Shown here: piece after piece, positions 8,798-18,453 of the stretch
Numbering within the stretch: the stretch's first letter is position 1
How the letters are laid out: every line of letters starts with the position of its first letter
From: LZORAL124-50-18 sp051208045
Lineage (GTDB): Bacteria > Pseudomonadota > Gammaproteobacteria > Pseudomonadales > Oleiphilaceae
Direction of reading: 5' to 3'
Assembly: GCA_051208045.1 (NCBI GenBank)
Contig: JBPJFY010000003.1
Coordinates: forward strand, 62,001 to 126,000
Length of the DNA stretch: 64,000 nucleotides
Made by a program: the position numbers and the translations under genes
The notes under the pieces: model-generated
What the model saw: only the letters and a program-made list of their open reading frames with translations
The model's database searches: none
Told to the model about the DNA's origin: nothing

Positions 8798-10264
8798 TTA
8801 ACCAGAGATCAGTCGGAGGTGCCCTTTTTGCGCTTTTAATTTGCCTTCAAGGCGGCTGATACAGTTTTCCAGAGTCTGACTGATTTTTGAGTGTGTTCGA
8901 ATCATCGCAATTTTTGGCCAGGTCGCGCGCTCACCCTCAAGGATAAGTTGTCGAACAAACTCGTCTGACGGATTACTTAACACTTTGGTATAGTTTTTCA
9001 ATGAGAGCACCGGGGCGATGGTCACGTCGCCTTCATATCGTTGGGCGAGAATGGTATAAATCTGCCCGGACGTTTGGCGCATTAACTCGGGCCCGTGTTG
9101 GCGACGGAGAAAATTAAACAACGCTTTTCCATGAAAACGGCCCTCAGCTGCAGTAATTCGCCAGGGTAAACTCAGCAGGGATGACTGATCGCGCTTCTTT
9201 GCCTGCCGCAAAAAAGGAACAATGTGCGGATTGGTTTGGCTTACGATGGAATAGTTCACATCATACAGGTGACGAAGGCGATCAATGGGCAAGTCACTCA
9301 CCACCGAGCCATCGACCCACTTGAGGCCCGGCATATACTCGCATACCTCACCTCGGGCATTTTTTTTCATCAACGCGGTTGGCGGAAACACTCCGGGGAC
9401 GGAACTGCTTGCCTGAGCGGCGCTCCACATCAGCATGTATGGAGAGGTGTATCGACTCAAGAGGCGCGGTTTCTGATGGTGGTGCGTTGGTGAAACGGTA
9501 ATATTCACACTTCTACCACTGCGCTCATAGGACTCCTCAAAGGTAAGTTCACCGATATTGGATCGCAGGCAACTCTGCAATTGTTCCGGATCCATGAACC
9601 CTTTGCCTAATAGCCCTTTCAGAACACCATTCCATTTCCATGGTCGCAAATTGTGATTTACCGGGTCCAACATCTCAGGCAATTCGGCATCGCTGTAGCT
9701 GCCAAGCATCGCCGCAATAATTGCCCCCACACTCGAACCGGCGACAACCTTCGGTAAAAGTCCCTTTTCCCACAATGCTTTAATCACGCCAACATGAAAA
9801 AGCCCCAACGTTGCTCCTCCGCTGAGCAGCAAGGCGGGGCGCCCATAACTCAACAAAGTGTCCTGAAAAAACGTAATTTTCTGCTTTTCTGAGAAGTGTT
9901 CAACGGCAGAGTCACACACAAAGTTCAGCGATTGGCACACCTGATTGATATACTCTTCAATCAGGTGTTTTGTACCGATATGGCAACCGCAATAGAGCTG
10001 GGGATTCCCAATGTTTCCCAAGTCATGATGCAACCCTTCCCGGAGGGACCGTACCAGCTCTTCGGTGTTTTTTTCCTGATGCAGTTGCCGCAACGCATTT
10101 AATCGGTCATAGATGAGATCAAAGTTGTAGAGATCACTGACGAACTGTTCTTTCCATTCAGCATTGCGCTCAAGAAAATCCAGTTCCAACCCCAGCTCTT
10201 TCCACTGGTCATAGTGGGTGGCCTGCGCCATCAGCTGCCTGATTTTTTTCTTTCTACCAACCAT
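8798..10264 (-). CDS. Patatin-like phospholipase/lipase with N-terminal DUF3336
   Basis: Serine hydrolase (488 aa) of the patatin family with a Ser-Asp dyad that deacylates phospholipids or triacylglycerols. The first 140 residues match the DUF3336 domain typical of the bacterial and yeast triacylglycerol-lipase branch. The patatin core shows an oxyanion-hole loop SGGATLG, nucleophile motif AGSSVGA (Ser near 178) and DGS (Asp near 318). There is no signal peptide, so it is probably cytosolic or peripheral to the inner membrane. The frame extends to TTG 10279, but ATG 10264 has an AGG seven bases upstream. It lies between gspA and mlaA on the same strand. Confidence 0.88.
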   Translation of the reverse strand: MVGRKKKIRQLMAQATHYDQWKELGLELDFLERNAEWKEQFVSDLYNFDLIYDRLNALRQLHQEKNTEELVRSLREGLHHDLGNIGNPQLYCGCHIGTKHLIEEYINQVCQSLNFVCDSAVEHFSEKQKITFFQDTLLSYGRPALLLSGGATLGLFHVGVIKALWEKGLLPKVVAGSSVGAIIAAMLGSYSDAELPEMLDPVNHNLRPWKWNGVLKGLLGKGFMDPEQLQSCLRSNIGELTFEESYERSGRSVNITVSPTHHHQKPRLLSRYTSPYMLMWSAAQASSSVPGVFPPTALMKKNARGEVCEYMPGLKWVDGSVVSDLPIDRLRHLYDVNYSIVSQTNPHIVPFLRQAKKRDQSSLLSLPWRITAAEGRFHGKALFNFLRRQHGPELMRQTSGQIYTILAQRYEGDVTIAPVLSLKNYTKVLSNPSDEFVRQLILEGERATWPKIAMIRTHSKISQTLENCISRLEGKLKAQKGHLRLISG

Positions 10265-10408
10265 ACGCTCGCCTATCAAACCTATTACAGAGACCTGGTG
10301 TTCTGCGTCATTAACTCCAGTATAGGCGCGGAGAGCGGAAAGGCGTACCAGTCCAGCGAGGATTTAACACTATTTATACGATAATCCAACAGGTTGTCGC
10401 GGTGAGTA

Positions 10409-11146
10409 TCAGAAATCGTCGAGGTAAGACTCATCTTCGGTGGCAAATGGATCGGCGACTTCGCCATCGTTAATCAGAAATTGGCGGTACTGCAGGTAGG
10501 TACTGCGTACAAAGGAGTATTTGTCCCCAATGATCAAGCCTTCTTTGGGAATCAGGTCCGCCCTTAAATCGACCAGTTTTAACGCACTCAAGCCAAACAC
10601 TGCTCCACTGTTGTCAACGACCAGAGACAGCGTGTTCAGTGAAAAGGATTCAACGAGACGTGCACTGCCATCCCGAACGGTGGACGGCCCAAGAAACGGT
10701 AAAACAATGTAGTTGCCCTGCGGTATGCCCCAAAATGCAAGGGTTTGGCCCAAATCCTCGGGAGAACGTTCAAGACCAAACTCGGTAGCCACATCAAAAA
10801 AACCCAGGACACCAAACGTACTGTTAAACATCACACGACTGGTAGACCACATCGCTTTTTGGCCTTTCAGCTGCAATAACGAATTGGCGACGGTGTTCAC
10901 ATCGTCCAGATTGTTAAATGCGTTTGTTACGCCTTTATCCACTACTCCCGGGGTAACAAAGCGGTAGCCGGTCGCCAGCGGTTTCAGGAAATACGCATCC
11001 AACGACTCATTGAAGGTAAAAATTTTACGGTTTACCGTTTCCCACGGATCATTCTCGGGGTCTGGCTGCGCAGACACAGCAGGTCCCCAAAAAAACAAAA
11101 ACAGCGAAACAATAAGCCTGTTCAGGCCTTTACTGAAGCTGAGCAT
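10409..11146 (-). CDS. mlaA: MlaA/VacJ family outer-membrane lipid-asymmetry protein
   Basis: Component of the Mla pathway, which removes misplaced phospholipids from the outer leaflet of the outer membrane. The mature part shows the MlaA signature: DPWETVNRKIFTFNESLD, then YFLKPLATGYR, followed by NNLDDVNTVANSLLQ and later FLGPSTVRD. The start at ATG 11146 lies 11 bases after the upstream ketoacyl synthase and gives a clean signal peptide ending AVSA/QP. MlaA is usually a lipoprotein, yet no lipobox cysteine is visible here, so it would be released by signal peptidase I. The MlaBCDEF transporter genes are not nearby. Identity is secure; the missing lipid anchor is the oddity. Confidence 0.9.
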   Translation of the reverse strand: MLSFSKGLNRLIVSLFLFFWGPAVSAQPDPENDPWETVNRKIFTFNESLDAYFLKPLATGYRFVTPGVVDKGVTNAFNNLDDVNTVANSLLQLKGQKAMWSTSRVMFNSTFGVLGFFDVATEFGLERSPEDLGQTLAFWGIPQGNYIVLPFLGPSTVRDGSARLVESFSLNTLSLVVDNSGAVFGLSALKLVDLRADLIPKEGLIIGDKYSFVRSTYLQYRQFLINDGEVADPFATEDESYLDDF

Positions 11147-11157
11147 ATTTGGATTAT

Positions 11158-12276
11158 TCAGACCCTTCGCAGAATGACAGAACCGGCGGAATATCCCGCC
11201 CCAAAAGAACACAGAATACCGTACTCACCGGGATTCAAGTCGTTTTTGTATTTATGAAACGCGATTACTGACCCCGCAGAGCTGGTATTCGCATAAGTAT
11301 CCAGAATGACCGGGGCTTCTTCGGTCGACGCGTCCCGTCCGAGCACTTTTTTCGTGATGAGCAGATTCATATTTAAATTTGCCTGATGCAACCACAATCT
11401 TCTCAAATCTGTGGTTGAAAGCGTGTTTGCCTCCAAGTGTTCCAGAATCATTTTTGACACCAAGGGTACCACTTCTTTAAACACCTTACGTCCCTGTTGA
11501 ACAAACAGTTTATCTGGTTTTCCTATGCCTGACTCATCCGTTCGATTCAGGAACCCGAAGTTGTTTCGAATATTGTTACTGAACTGAGTCACGAGTTTCG
11601 TGGAAACAATTTCAAATCCAGACTGTTTTTTAGCGCCCTCTGCTCTTTCGACGACAACCGCTGTACATGCATCGCCGAAAATAAAGTGTGAATCACGATC
11701 CCGAAAATTCAGGTGTCCGGTACAAATCTCGGGATTAACCATCAGTACGGCACGTGCCTGCCCGGTTTCAACCGCATTCACCGCCGCCTGCAAACCAAAG
11801 GTTGCCGATGAACAGGCAACATTCATGTCATAGGCAAATCCTTGAATGCCCAAAGCCTGCTGTACCTCCACAGCAACAGCAGGGTAAGCGCGCTGAAGGT
11901 TGGAGCAGGCAACGATGACCGCATCAATGTCTTCACTGCTGCGGCCCGACTCTTCCATGGCCTCTCGCGCTGCGGCGACCGCCATTTCACACTGAATTCC
12001 CGGCTCCTCATTTGACCGCTCAGGAATCAGGGGCACCATTCTGTGTGGATCGAGAATGCCCGATTTGTTAATCACATAACGACTTTTGATGCCTGAAGCC
12101 TTTTCGATAAACTCCACGGAACTTTTTTGCAGCGGTTCCAGGTCACCTTGACTGATTTGTTGTGCATGATCCAGGTTAAATGCATCAACCCAGGCATTAA
12201 ATGAAAGAACCAGCTCCTCATTGGAAATTGACTCCTCGGGTGTGTATAAACCAGTTCCTGTTATTACTGCCTTCAA
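11158..12276 (-). CDS. Beta-ketoacyl-ACP synthase III-like thiolase-fold enzyme
   Basis: Condensing enzyme of the FabH/KASIII superfamily (372 aa). The triad is intact: Cys155 in NVACSSATFG, His297 in LHQANLNM and Asn330 in TYANTSS. Enzymes of this branch condense an acyl-CoA or acyl-ACP starter with malonyl-ACP. In Pseudomonas a comparable stand-alone FabH homologue (PA3286) diverts octanoyl-CoA from beta-oxidation into fatty acid synthesis, so that role is possible here but not shown. The start is TTG 12276, supported by GGAG nine bases upstream and the correct family N-terminus MKAVITGTG. It lies outside any fab cluster and immediately upstream of mlaA, probably co-transcribed. Confidence 0.87.
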   Translation of the reverse strand: MKAVITGTGLYTPEESISNEELVLSFNAWVDAFNLDHAQQISQGDLEPLQKSSVEFIEKASGIKSRYVINKSGILDPHRMVPLIPERSNEEPGIQCEMAVAAAREAMEESGRSSEDIDAVIVACSNLQRAYPAVAVEVQQALGIQGFAYDMNVACSSATFGLQAAVNAVETGQARAVLMVNPEICTGHLNFRDRDSHFIFGDACTAVVVERAEGAKKQSGFEIVSTKLVTQFSNNIRNNFGFLNRTDESGIGKPDKLFVQQGRKVFKEVVPLVSKMILEHLEANTLSTTDLRRLWLHQANLNMNLLITKKVLGRDASTEEAPVILDTYANTSSAGSVIAFHKYKNDLNPGEYGILCSFGAGYSAGSVILRRV

Positions 12277-12370
12277 CTCACGCTACTCCCACTTTCACAA
12301 ACCTACAAGATGACATGGCTCACATTCTATTGCAATTACAACCGAATCATCAATGGCCGATAGATGACAA

Positions 12371-15300
12371 TTACATGCGCTCATCCTGCACAGCTTGCCA
12401 CTGCTTCTCCAGTCGTTTTTCTGATATGGTCATACGGGTTCCCAGCTGTTGGGCAAAACAGGAGACCCGATATTCCTCGAGCATCCAGCGATACAGCGAC
12501 AGCGCTTCACTCTCAATACCATGTTTTTGGTACTGAGCAGCCAATTGCTGGTACTGCCCCAAACACTGACCCATAAACAAAAGAAACTCTCGTTCTTTTT
12601 TCATTTCCCGGGCCATTTTATCCAGGCGAACCAGCGTGGCCTGGAAATATCGAGGAAACTCGGTCAACCACTCCCAGGGCGTGTGCGAGAGGAATCCCGG
12701 ATAAACCAGAGAAACCAACTGATTTTTAACATCCGCTATGGATGAAGCCAGTTGAAGATTGAGTTTGCCTTTCGTACGTTTCATACACTCATGGTACGGT
12801 GTAATAATATCAAACAGCGTACGATCAAATTCAATCGCCGCGTCAAAAAAATCGGCACGCTTACTCTCAACAATGGATTCATAGTGAGCCTGAGTATGAG
12901 GTAACGCGCCCCCAAACACGTGCTGCCGAATCAACGCGATAAAAAAATCATCCAGTAAATCAATTTTTTTGCCTGTGGGTGCGAACAGCAGCGCTGATTT
13001 ATTAAAGTGGGATAATTTGCTCTCTGTGAATGCCAGCGACTCCTTCCAGGACAAAGCCACGAGTCGCGACAACCCAAGCAGATGATGATTTTTCGCAAAC
13101 AATTCGTCCGTACTTGCCAGCAAGCTCACGGACTTTCTGTCGTCACGCACATAGGGAAACATGCGAATAACTACCCCCGCCTGTTTCTTTTTAATCTCTC
13201 TGGGAAGCTCTCCAAAGTTCCATTCTGTAATGCCCTCCTGCCCCCAAGTGCCCTCCATGCTCTCCATTGCACGCACCTGGACCTGTTCCTGACCATATCG
13301 CTCGATGATCTCGTCCAGATTACGACTTTCAAACAGTGCTCGCCCCTGCGCATCCACCACGCGAACATTGATTTGCAGGTGCGGATCTACCGAAGCCTCC
13401 TGCCACGCTTCCAAAGGCACCGTCACACCCGTCAGATATCTCAGCTCTTTGGCCAGTTGCGAGATCAGCGAATCCGACGATGGTGAGAGTTTTGGCACAA
13501 CCTTTTCGACATAGTCAGGCACCGGCACGAAATTTCGGCGATACTGTTTCGGCAGACTCTTGATGAGCTGCGTGCACTTTTCTTTTAAAAAGCCCGGGAC
13601 AACCCATTCCAACCGCTTTTCTGACAATTGCTTGAGTGCAGCGACGGGTGTAATCAGCGTGACCCCATCACTTTTTTCTCCCGGCTTGAACTGATAATCC
13701 AGCTTGAACCGAACGGAGTCCGTCTGATAGAAATCCGGATAGGCCGACAAAGCCGCCAATTCAGAAGCCTCATTCGTCAATTGTGCTTCAGTAAAATACA
13801 GTGATTCCAGCGCCTTTTTATCCAGCCCTTTCCACCAGCTGTCAAAATGCCGGACAGAAACAACATCGTCTGGGATAACGTTATCGTATAACTGGAATAT
13901 CACTTCATCCTCCACGAGAATATCCCGTCGACGCGTTTTCTCCTCCTGGCTGGTAATTTTTTCAATTAACTTCAAATTTGCCCGGTAAAATGGGGCCTTG
14001 GTATGAATATCTTCCTCAACCAAGGCTGAACGAATAAAAATTTCCCGCGACAGCGGTTGGTCCACGTGTGCGTAGTTAACGCGTCGTTTGTGAACGATGG
14101 GTAAACCATAAAGGGAGATATTGACGAAACCAACGACCTGACCCCGCTTTTTTTCCCAGTGAGGTTCAAAATAATGAGATTTTGTTAAGTGTGCGGCGGC
14201 AGCTTCTACCCACTCCGGTTCTATTTTTGCTACAACACGCGCATATACCTTTGTCGTTTCCACCAACTCAGCACACATTACCCACTTAGGTTGTTTCTTA
14301 AACAGGGCAGATCCCGGAAACAAAAAAAACTGCTTGTTTCTTGCGCCTTTGAAATTGTTTTTCTCGTCCTTGATACCAATGTGCCCCAATAGCCCACAGA
14401 GCAACGACTTGTGCAGAGGATCATAACCGGCCGATGTTTCATTTTCTGTCAGCTTCAGCTCTTTCAGAATCAAATGTATTTGGCGATGGAGGTCACGCCA
14501 CTCTCGATATCGCAAAAAAGAGATAAAATTTTTCTGGCAGTATTTACGAAACTGGCTATTCGTCAGGGCTTGTCTTTCTGCCTCCAGGGCGTTCCAGAGA
14601 TTATAAAAAGACAGAAAGTCTGAGTCTTTGTCTTCAAACTGTTTGTGGGCCTGCGTGGCCGCCTGCTGTTTGTCATGCGGCTTTTCCCGGGGGTCTTGAA
14701 TCGCCAGCGCTGAACAAATAACCAGCGCTTCCGCCAAACATTGGTTCTTGTGTGCTTCGATTAATATACGCCCAAGCCTCGGGTCAGCCGGTATACGTGC
14801 CAATAATCTTCCCGTTTCTGTCAGCTTTTGCTTTTCCGACACAGCGCCCAGCTCAAACAACAAAGTGTAACCATCGTTGATGAGACGATTATCGGGTCTT
14901 TCAAGAAAAGGAAAGTGCTTGATGTCTCCCAGGTTAAGTTGCGCCATTTGGAGAATAACCGACGCCAGATTGGTTCTTACAATCTCAGGATCGGTAAACT
15001 CAGGGCGAGAAACAAAATCTTCTTCCGAATACAATCGAAAGCAAATACCGGATTCAACCCGGCCACAACGACCTTTCCGTTGATTCGCACTGGCCTGGGA
15101 AATAGACTCGATGGGCAGCCGCTGCACCTTCGATCGAAAACTGTATCGACTGATGCGCGCTTTCCCCGGATCAATGACATAGCGAATCCCCGGCACCGTG
15201 ATGGACGTTTCAGCTACATTCGTCGCCAACACAATTTTTCGGCCTCGCCCGGGTTGGAAGATCTTTGACTGCTCTGCAGCGCTCAATCGCGCATAGAGTG

Positions 15301-16321
15301 GCATGACATTGGCGTTCTTGACGTTACTGTCCCGAAGATATTTCGCCGTTTCGCGGATATCGCGTTCACCTGACATGAAAATCAGCACATCACCAGGCAG
15401 CTGTTTGTTCGCGCGTTCTTCCTGCTCAATTTCAGTAATGACCTGGCCAATTGCCTCCTGAATCGACACATCTTCTTCATCCGCCACCAATAGAGTCAGG
15501 GGGCGGTATCGCACTTCTACCGGGTAAGTGCGACCGCTCACACTGATAATCGGCGCTTGGTTAAAGAATTCAGAAAACCGTTCCACATCGATGGTTGCTG
15601 AGGTAATCACCAGTTTGAGATCAGGCCGTTTGGGGAGCAGCGTTTTTAAATACCCTAACAAAAAATCGATGTTCAAGCTCCGCTCATGGGCTTCATCTAC
15701 AATGATGACTTCATACTTTCTCAGGTAGGGATCTGATTGTATTTCTGCGAGCAAAATACCATCGGTCATCAGTTTGACATACGACGCCGATGAAACCTGC
15801 TCGTGAAAGCGTACCTGGTAACCGATCAGGTCACCCAGTTCTGAACCGCATTCCTGCGCAATGCGCCCGGCAACCGAGCGGGCCGCCAAACGCCTTGGCT
15901 GCGTGTGGCCAATCAATCCTCGAGCCCCCAGTCCCATGGCCATACATATTTTTGGCAATTGGGTGGTTTTACCGGAACCTGTTTCACCGGCGACAATGAC
16001 AACTTGGTGAGCAGCAAGTAACTTTGTAATTTCTTCAGCTTTTTCCGCCACCGGCAGCTGATCCGGAAAGGTCATCGGCGGAATCGCTGTTCGCCTGTGA
16101 GCGACACCAGAGATCGATTTATCAATCCCTGTGGCGATAGAGTCTGTGAAGCCTTCCGGATCGGACGTCAACACAACGGGTAGTTTTCTACCCTTTCCGC
16201 CCTTTTTGCTAAGAAAGGTTTCAACCTGTCGAATTTGTTTTTCAAATCGCCATACATCTTTTGTAGAACAACTTTTAACGTTTTTTCGAGCGTAACTCAG
16301 TCGCTCTTTTACTTTATCCAT
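12371..16321 (-). CDS. hrpA: ATP-dependent RNA helicase HrpA
   Basis: DEAH-box RNA helicase (1316 aa; E. coli HrpA has 1300) implicated in resolving collided or stalled ribosomes. After a basic N-terminal region come Walker A GETGSGKTT, the DEAH box VDEAHERSLN, SAT (VITSATIDVERF) and motif VI QRKGRCGR. HA2 and OB-fold regions follow, then a long C-terminal DUF3418 characteristic of HrpA rather than HrpB. GTG 16324 precedes ATG 16321; ATG is preferred, although no strong ribosome site is seen. It is separated from the upstream fadD by a terminator, so it probably has its own promoter or depends on read-through. Confidence 0.95.
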   Translation of the reverse strand: MDKVKERLSYARKNVKSCSTKDVWRFEKQIRQVETFLSKKGGKGRKLPVVLTSDPEGFTDSIATGIDKSISGVAHRRTAIPPMTFPDQLPVAEKAEEITKLLAAHQVVIVAGETGSGKTTQLPKICMAMGLGARGLIGHTQPRRLAARSVAGRIAQECGSELGDLIGYQVRFHEQVSSASYVKLMTDGILLAEIQSDPYLRKYEVIIVDEAHERSLNIDFLLGYLKTLLPKRPDLKLVITSATIDVERFSEFFNQAPIISVSGRTYPVEVRYRPLTLLVADEEDVSIQEAIGQVITEIEQEERANKQLPGDVLIFMSGERDIRETAKYLRDSNVKNANVMPLYARLSAAEQSKIFQPGRGRKIVLATNVAETSITVPGIRYVIDPGKARISRYSFRSKVQRLPIESISQASANQRKGRCGRVESGICFRLYSEEDFVSRPEFTDPEIVRTNLASVILQMAQLNLGDIKHFPFLERPDNRLINDGYTLLFELGAVSEKQKLTETGRLLARIPADPRLGRILIEAHKNQCLAEALVICSALAIQDPREKPHDKQQAATQAHKQFEDKDSDFLSFYNLWNALEAERQALTNSQFRKYCQKNFISFLRYREWRDLHRQIHLILKELKLTENETSAGYDPLHKSLLCGLLGHIGIKDEKNNFKGARNKQFFLFPGSALFKKQPKWVMCAELVETTKVYARVVAKIEPEWVEAAAAHLTKSHYFEPHWEKKRGQVVGFVNISLYGLPIVHKRRVNYAHVDQPLSREIFIRSALVEEDIHTKAPFYRANLKLIEKITSQEEKTRRRDILVEDEVIFQLYDNVIPDDVVSVRHFDSWWKGLDKKALESLYFTEAQLTNEASELAALSAYPDFYQTDSVRFKLDYQFKPGEKSDGVTLITPVAALKQLSEKRLEWVVPGFLKEKCTQLIKSLPKQYRRNFVPVPDYVEKVVPKLSPSSDSLISQLAKELRYLTGVTVPLEAWQEASVDPHLQINVRVVDAQGRALFESRNLDEIIERYGQEQVQVRAMESMEGTWGQEGITEWNFGELPREIKKKQAGVVIRMFPYVRDDRKSVSLLASTDELFAKNHHLLGLSRLVALSWKESLAFTESKLSHFNKSALLFAPTGKKIDLLDDFFIALIRQHVFGGALPHTQAHYESIVESKRADFFDAAIEFDRTLFDIITPYHECMKRTKGKLNLQLASSIADVKNQLVSLVYPGFLSHTPWEWLTEFPRYFQATLVRLDKMAREMKKEREFLLFMGQCLGQYQQLAAQYQKHGIESEALSLYRWMLEEYRVSCFAQQLGTRMTISEKRLEKQWQAVQDERM

Positions 16322-16340
16322 CACAGTGTTTTCAGACTTC

Positions 16341-16381
16341 CAAAAAACAAAAAGGTCGAGTAGATGCGGATCTCTCGACCT
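16341..16381 (-). terminator. rho-independent terminator of fadD
   Basis: Read on the minus strand, AGGTCGAG and CTCGACCT form a perfect 8-bp stem with a 13-base loop, followed by TTTTTGTTTTTTGG. It lies between the fadD stop codon and the hrpA start. Confidence 0.8.
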
Positions 16382-16405
16382 GTAATTCTGTATGATTGAA
16401 GCGTG

Positions 16406-18091
16406 TTACTTCTTCACTTCAGCGTCACGCAGCTCTCTTCTCAAAATCTTGCCCACGTTCGTTTTAGGGAGATCAACCCGAAATTCGATGACACGTGGGA
16501 CCTTGTACGCCGTTAACCGCTCACGGCAATAGTCTTTAAGATCACTTTCTATTAATTCCGGATTGGATTTTACCGCAAATACCTTGACCGCTTCACCGCT
16601 TTTAAGGTCAGGCACACCAATGGCGGCACATTCCACAACATCCGGATGGCTGGACACCACATCTTCGATCTCATTCGGGTACACATTAAACCCCGACACC
16701 AAAATCATATCCTTTTTTCTATCGACGATACGCACATAACCATCTTCCTGAATCACAGCGACATCGCCGGTTTTGATCCAGTCGTCTTCCGTCATGGTTT
16801 TTGCTGTTTCATCCGGCCTTTGCCAATACCCCTTCATCACCTGCGGACCTTTCACACAGAGCTCACCAGGTTCACCTAGGGGTAAATCATTGCCGTCATC
16901 ATCAATGGTTTTAATAAGCGTAGAAGGAATTGGCAGCCCGATCGTACCAATTTGTATGGCGTTCATCGGGTTAATAGAAACAACTGGCGAGGTTTCAGTC
17001 ATACCGTACCCCTCTGCCACATCGCAACCGGTCACGGTTTTCCACATTTTTGCGGTGTCACTGGTTAACGCCATGCCCCCGGACGCTGTAATCTTCAGGG
17101 AGCTGAAATCCAGGTCCTGAAATTCCTCATTATTGCAGAGTGCCACAAACAGAGTGTTTAAGCCCAGAAATGCCGTGAACTTCCACTTCTTCATTTCTTT
17201 CACGAAGCCGGGAATATCCTTGGGATTAGGGATCAAAACGCTATGGTTTCCGGTCTCCAGCATTATGCCGCAATTCAGGGTGAAAGAGTAAATATGATAC
17301 AGCGGCAATGGCGCTATGACGGTTTCCTGAGCCTCACCGAGTTTGCTTAAAAGCAAAGGCTTCACTTGCAATAAATTAGCGACCAGATTGCGGTGAGTCA
17401 GCATCGCTCCTTTCGCAACGCCGGTAGTCCCCCCTGTGTACTGGAGCACTGCGAGATCATCTGCTGCCACAGCCACCGGCTGAAATGAGGATTTCGCCCC
17501 CATGGACATCACGTCTACAAAGGACTTTGCCGTCGGAATACGGTAGGCAGGTACCATTTTTTTCAAGTATTTAACCGCGGCATTCATCAGTGCGCGTTTC
17601 GGCTGACCGTGCATGTCTGCCAACTCTGTGATGATCACCGTCTCGATACTCGTGTGTGGAAGCACCTCCTGCGCCAGATGAGCCATATTGGCGAGCACGA
17701 TCAGCGCTTTTGCACCGGAGTCATTGAACTGGTGCTCCATCTCACGCTGTGTGTACAGCGGATTGGTGTTAACAACGACCATACCTGCGCGCATCGCTCC
17801 ATATACAACTACCGGATATTGAGTCAGGTTTGGCAACTGAACGGCAATTCGATCCCCGGGTTCGAGGTTGGTATGGTGTTGCAGATAAGCGGCGAAATCC
17901 TGAGACAGACGATCAAGGTCACCATAGGTAATGGTCACACCAACACTCGTAAATGCAGGTTTGGCAGCGTATCGCTTGCAGGCTTTTTCCAATACTTCAA
18001 CCATCGACTGATATTGGTTGGTATCAATTTCTGCTGGCACCCCGGCTGGGTATTTATCCTTGAAAAACTCCTGAATTTCGCTTTCTGTCAT
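16406..18091 (-). CDS. fadD: Long-chain fatty acid--CoA ligase FadD
   Basis: ANL-superfamily enzyme that activates exogenous long-chain fatty acids to acyl-CoA through an acyl-AMP, coupling uptake to beta-oxidation. Its length (561 aa) equals E. coli FadD. Key motifs are the P-loop YTGGTTGVAKGA, the A5 motif GYGMTETSP, A7 near IKTGD and the hinge/A8 region IVDRKKDMILVSGFNVYP, with the catalytic Lys in the C-terminal KVPR/KTNVGKILRR part. GGGGAG stands seven bases before ATG 18091. The gene is monocistronic, with a terminator behind it. Fatty-acid-responsive control is likely, but I could not identify an operator with confidence. Confidence 0.95.
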   Translation of the reverse strand: MTESEIQEFFKDKYPAGVPAEIDTNQYQSMVEVLEKACKRYAAKPAFTSVGVTITYGDLDRLSQDFAAYLQHHTNLEPGDRIAVQLPNLTQYPVVVYGAMRAGMVVVNTNPLYTQREMEHQFNDSGAKALIVLANMAHLAQEVLPHTSIETVIITELADMHGQPKRALMNAAVKYLKKMVPAYRIPTAKSFVDVMSMGAKSSFQPVAVAADDLAVLQYTGGTTGVAKGAMLTHRNLVANLLQVKPLLLSKLGEAQETVIAPLPLYHIYSFTLNCGIMLETGNHSVLIPNPKDIPGFVKEMKKWKFTAFLGLNTLFVALCNNEEFQDLDFSSLKITASGGMALTSDTAKMWKTVTGCDVAEGYGMTETSPVVSINPMNAIQIGTIGLPIPSTLIKTIDDDGNDLPLGEPGELCVKGPQVMKGYWQRPDETAKTMTEDDWIKTGDVAVIQEDGYVRIVDRKKDMILVSGFNVYPNEIEDVVSSHPDVVECAAIGVPDLKSGEAVKVFAVKSNPELIESDLKDYCRERLTAYKVPRVIEFRVDLPKTNVGKILRRELRDAEVKK

Positions 18092-18453
18092 ACCTGCTCT
18101 CCCCTACGCACTGCCTTGTTTGATTATTGTTTACGTAAAGAGAAGTTGAAAGACAGTGCTCTGTCTCAAACTTCATGCACTCTTTTGAATTATTGAGCTA
18201 TTTTGTTACCTAGCCCCACCGTTAGTCAATGATTTTGGATTCGAATTGATTCCCCGTCTTTCCCCTATAACACCTCGGTGAATGAACGCTGGGGAGTGGT
18301 TCAACCCATGCTTCGTACCAATCAACATTATATTTAGAACATTAAATTTTCATTTGCGAACAAATTCCTTTTCGGTATGAAAATAATTCGATACTATCCG
18401 CCTATTGGAATACAACGCCCTGGCGGATGATCTAACAATAAAGGATGCCACAC
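18092..18453. other. divergent intergenic region, fadD and lipase-like gene
   Basis: This 362-base AT-rich stretch separates fadD (minus) from the hydrolase gene (plus) and must hold both promoters. TTGCGA followed 16 bases later by TATGAA (about 18354-18381) is a possible plus-strand promoter. I see no convincing FadR- or PsrA-type palindrome, gene or RNA in it. Confidence 0.4.

Noticed and set aside
10285..10467. 60-residue minus-strand frame between the patatin gene and mlaA
   Set aside because: It overlaps the end of mlaA in another frame and shows no domain or ribosome site.
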